From the NCBI GenBank assembly GCA_011800805.1, contig MPNW01000269.1, forward strand, positions 38,915-70,541: DNA of 31,627 bases, in the 5' to 3' direction. Source of the DNA: Hirudo medicinalis. Lineage: Eukaryota; Annelida; Clitellata; Hirudinida; Hirudinidae. Shown piece after piece: positions 29,748 through 31,627 of the stretch (the stretch's first letter is position 1; the number at the start of each line of letters is the position of its first letter). The translations under genes were made by a program, and so were the position numbers. The notes below the pieces were generated by a model that was not told where the DNA came from, searched no databases, and saw only the letters and a program-made list of their open reading frames with translations.

Positions 29748-31231
29748 ATGCTTGAGGGAAATGGATTCAGATTTATTCCAGCCAAAGATGAAACCTATGA
29801 TCAAATCGTGCTCATTGCCCCGGATCAAGAGCCAGGACATCCTAGAAATTTTTCGGGTATAATAAAAACAGGTGATAAGTGCGTCCATCATTCGAAGCTC
29901 AATCCCAAACAGAGACGAAAAATTGATAACATCTCTAAAGAAATCGAAGTTAGACATTTACTAGTTTACAAATTAATCATTTATCAACATCACAGTGTTT
30001 TACTTGTAAAAAAATTACCTAAATACCTTGAGGAGAACAATCGTGTTATGACAAATTGTTCATGTTATAATGAAGGCCGGAATATAAGTTGGAGTATTTT
30101 TTGTTCTTCACTGTTATTTTATTACTGTTCAATAAAATGTTCAAAAATAAGCTTTAAATACTGAAAGTATAAGCACAAACACTGGTAAATATAATAGCTA
30201 CAACGATCTTCCGTTATTCCAGGATGACGGTTGCATGCTACCAGCAACTGCAGACAGGATCTTGTGGTCCGACGAAACGTTCGATGTCCTCCAACTGACC
30301 AATAAGTCCCTTGAGGAAACTTCGACAGTCATAAAAGTTGCATCGAATTTGTCGAAATTTTCCTGCGTCGATTTATCTTTTGGGCAGGTTTGTACGATGA
30401 TGGAATGATGTCGAAGCCAAGGATGAACTAGAAATCCGTTTATCACTGTTCCTTACCCCGCTTTTTATTGATTAGTTAATAAAGTTACTATTATCTTGTC
30501 TCTACATTACCCATCCATTGTTTATACATTTACCAAAAATTATCGATGTCATTGGTTGTCGGCCAATCAAAGTTCAATTCAAGTATTTAAATTCACATTT
30601 AATCGCTATCATCTTCCTTAACGTCTCATTATCATTCTAATTCCCGCCAAAAACAAAACTTGCAGAACCTTCTGATTCATAACTCAGGCTTAGAGCGACG
30701 CATATTGGCTTACGACTTAACTACGTCGAAACAGCTGGAAATTCCAAGTGATTTTGAGTGCCACGTGCTTTGGAAGGGCCGTCACTTGAAGGCCAAAGAA
30801 GTTCTAGACCAGACAACACCCCCAGTCAAGGTGAAAGTCACTCATTGTAAGAGTCAATTGGATGACTTCACTGGCCACGTGCTCTTGTTGAAGGGAGAGA
30901 TTTTGGCTAGGTTCATTGTCTGCAGTTTGGTCTATGCCGGTAAGATTAAATTATAATAATAGTTAACGTCCATAAATTTGTTCATAAAAAATTAAAATGT
31001 CTTTTGCAAGGTTGGGTCGACCAATCTAACCTGATGGTTATACCGGAAGCTATTGGAACTAGTTTCAGGGTTGGTGAAGGTTTGAGGGGAGGTGGTGACG
31101 AGGAGTGGGTGGATTTTTTGGGGATGCTCAAGAGATCAGTAAGGCACCAACGCGACCAGGTCATCACTGGTTACACAGGTAGCGCTGTACCTTCGCTTGC
31201 CATTTACTTCATGTGCAATTTTAACGCTTGA
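29748..31231 (+). CDS. Unrecognised four-exon gene
   Basis: Four exons join in consistent phase: 29748-29948, 30223-30387, 30666-30939, 31011-31231. They give 286 residues ending in TGA. An in-frame TGA lies just before the ATG at 29748, which supports that start. Instead of reading through, the last exon could end at a GT at 31179 and continue beyond the window. The protein is soluble, with no signal peptide or membrane segment evident. Pieces such as LWKGRHLKAKEVL, KVKVTHCKSQLDDFTGHV and NLMVIPEAIG look like a conserved folded, strand-rich domain, but I cannot name the family. Weak likeness to Integrator subunit 14 and to a CAP-Gly-like fold was considered and not accepted. Confidence 0.6.
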
Positions 31232-31530
31232 CAATTTTATAACCTGAGTTCATTTAACATTTATATTATAACTTAATGTTATAAAATAATAATTACTGAT
31301 AACATCTGTTGCATCCTTACTACCACGTTCATTTATTGTCCACAACTAAACTTTTGGAAGTGCGAGCGACCAACTTGGAAGAGGAATGATTAACCTTATG
31401 ACTTATTAATTAGCTTATGGGATTGATAATAATAAATAATAAATAAATTTTCTAAATATAATATTACAATATCATAATTACAAAAATTTAATTATATAAT
31501 AGATATCCTAATTGTTATACCATTATAACA

Positions 31531-31531
<1 letters not shown>
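31232..31531. other. AT-rich stretch
   Basis: No gene seen. AAT/AAAT-rich with short runs at 31426-31445. Confidence 0.4.

Positions 31532-31627
<96 letters not shown>
31532..31627. repeat. (TAA)n microsatellite at the window edge
   Basis: About 32 uninterrupted TAA units running off the right end of the window. Confidence 0.95.

Noticed and set aside
29748..30387. Integrator subunit 14 C-terminal region
   Set aside because: Only scattered likeness remembered (a LPATA/LPETA-type motif). The rest does not align, so no name was given.

Overview
The window is animal nuclear DNA from a small, AT-rich, intron-dense genome. I rebuilt six protein genes exon by exon from reading frame, splice sites and family alignment. 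Every intron I placed is GT-AG, and most are about 60-100 bases long. The gene set (PI3K p85-type subunits, KDM5, DNAJB12/14, mitochondrial bL35, dual-start glycyl-tRNA synthetase) points to a metazoan. The short introns and intergenic gaps would suit an early-branching or otherwise compact invertebrate, but I cannot name the species. Function and exon calls rest on reading and family knowledge; nothing was searched.

Layout, left to right. 1-3.5 kb: AT-rich, with decayed thrombospondin type-1 (TSP1) exons on + (811-1334), a short local duplication (1941-2031) and an unassigned open frame (2170-2511). 3577-7041 (+): glycyl-tRNA synthetase, 17 exons, with in-frame mitochondrial and cytosolic start codons. 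7856-12608 (-): a p85-type PI3-kinase regulatory subunit, 21 exons, read as SH3-SAM-C1-RhoGAP-SH2-iSH2-SH2. 13336-15959 (-): its tandem paralog, 10 exons, SH3-SH2-iSH2-SH2. 16898-18895 (+): DNAJB12/14-type ER membrane J-protein, 9 exons. 19012-19538 (-): mitochondrial ribosomal protein bL35 (MRPL35), 3 exons, tail to tail with the J-protein. 20634-29303 (-): KDM5/JARID1 histone H3K4 demethylase, 27 exons, 1339 codons, with two tRNA-like repeat elements in its introns. 29748-31231 (+): an unrecognised four-exon gene divergent from KDM5. The right edge runs into a long (TAA)n microsatellite.

The most interesting item is the first p85 gene. SAM and C1 domains sit between SH3 and RhoGAP, an architecture I do not know from described p85 proteins. 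The C1 domain lies directly before the RhoGAP domain, the same order as in chimaerins and MgcRacGAP. Next to it is a duplicate that keeps the p110-binding half and SH3 but has lost the whole SAM-C1-RhoGAP block. If both are expressed, one locus would encode a multi-input PI3K adaptor and a stripped-down one. Other second-look items are an apparent one-base frameshift in the last SH2 exon of the large p85 gene (A9 run), a 32-base intron in the J-protein gene, patches of near-identity between the two N-SH2 domains, the GARS alternative start, and the dead TSP1 exons.
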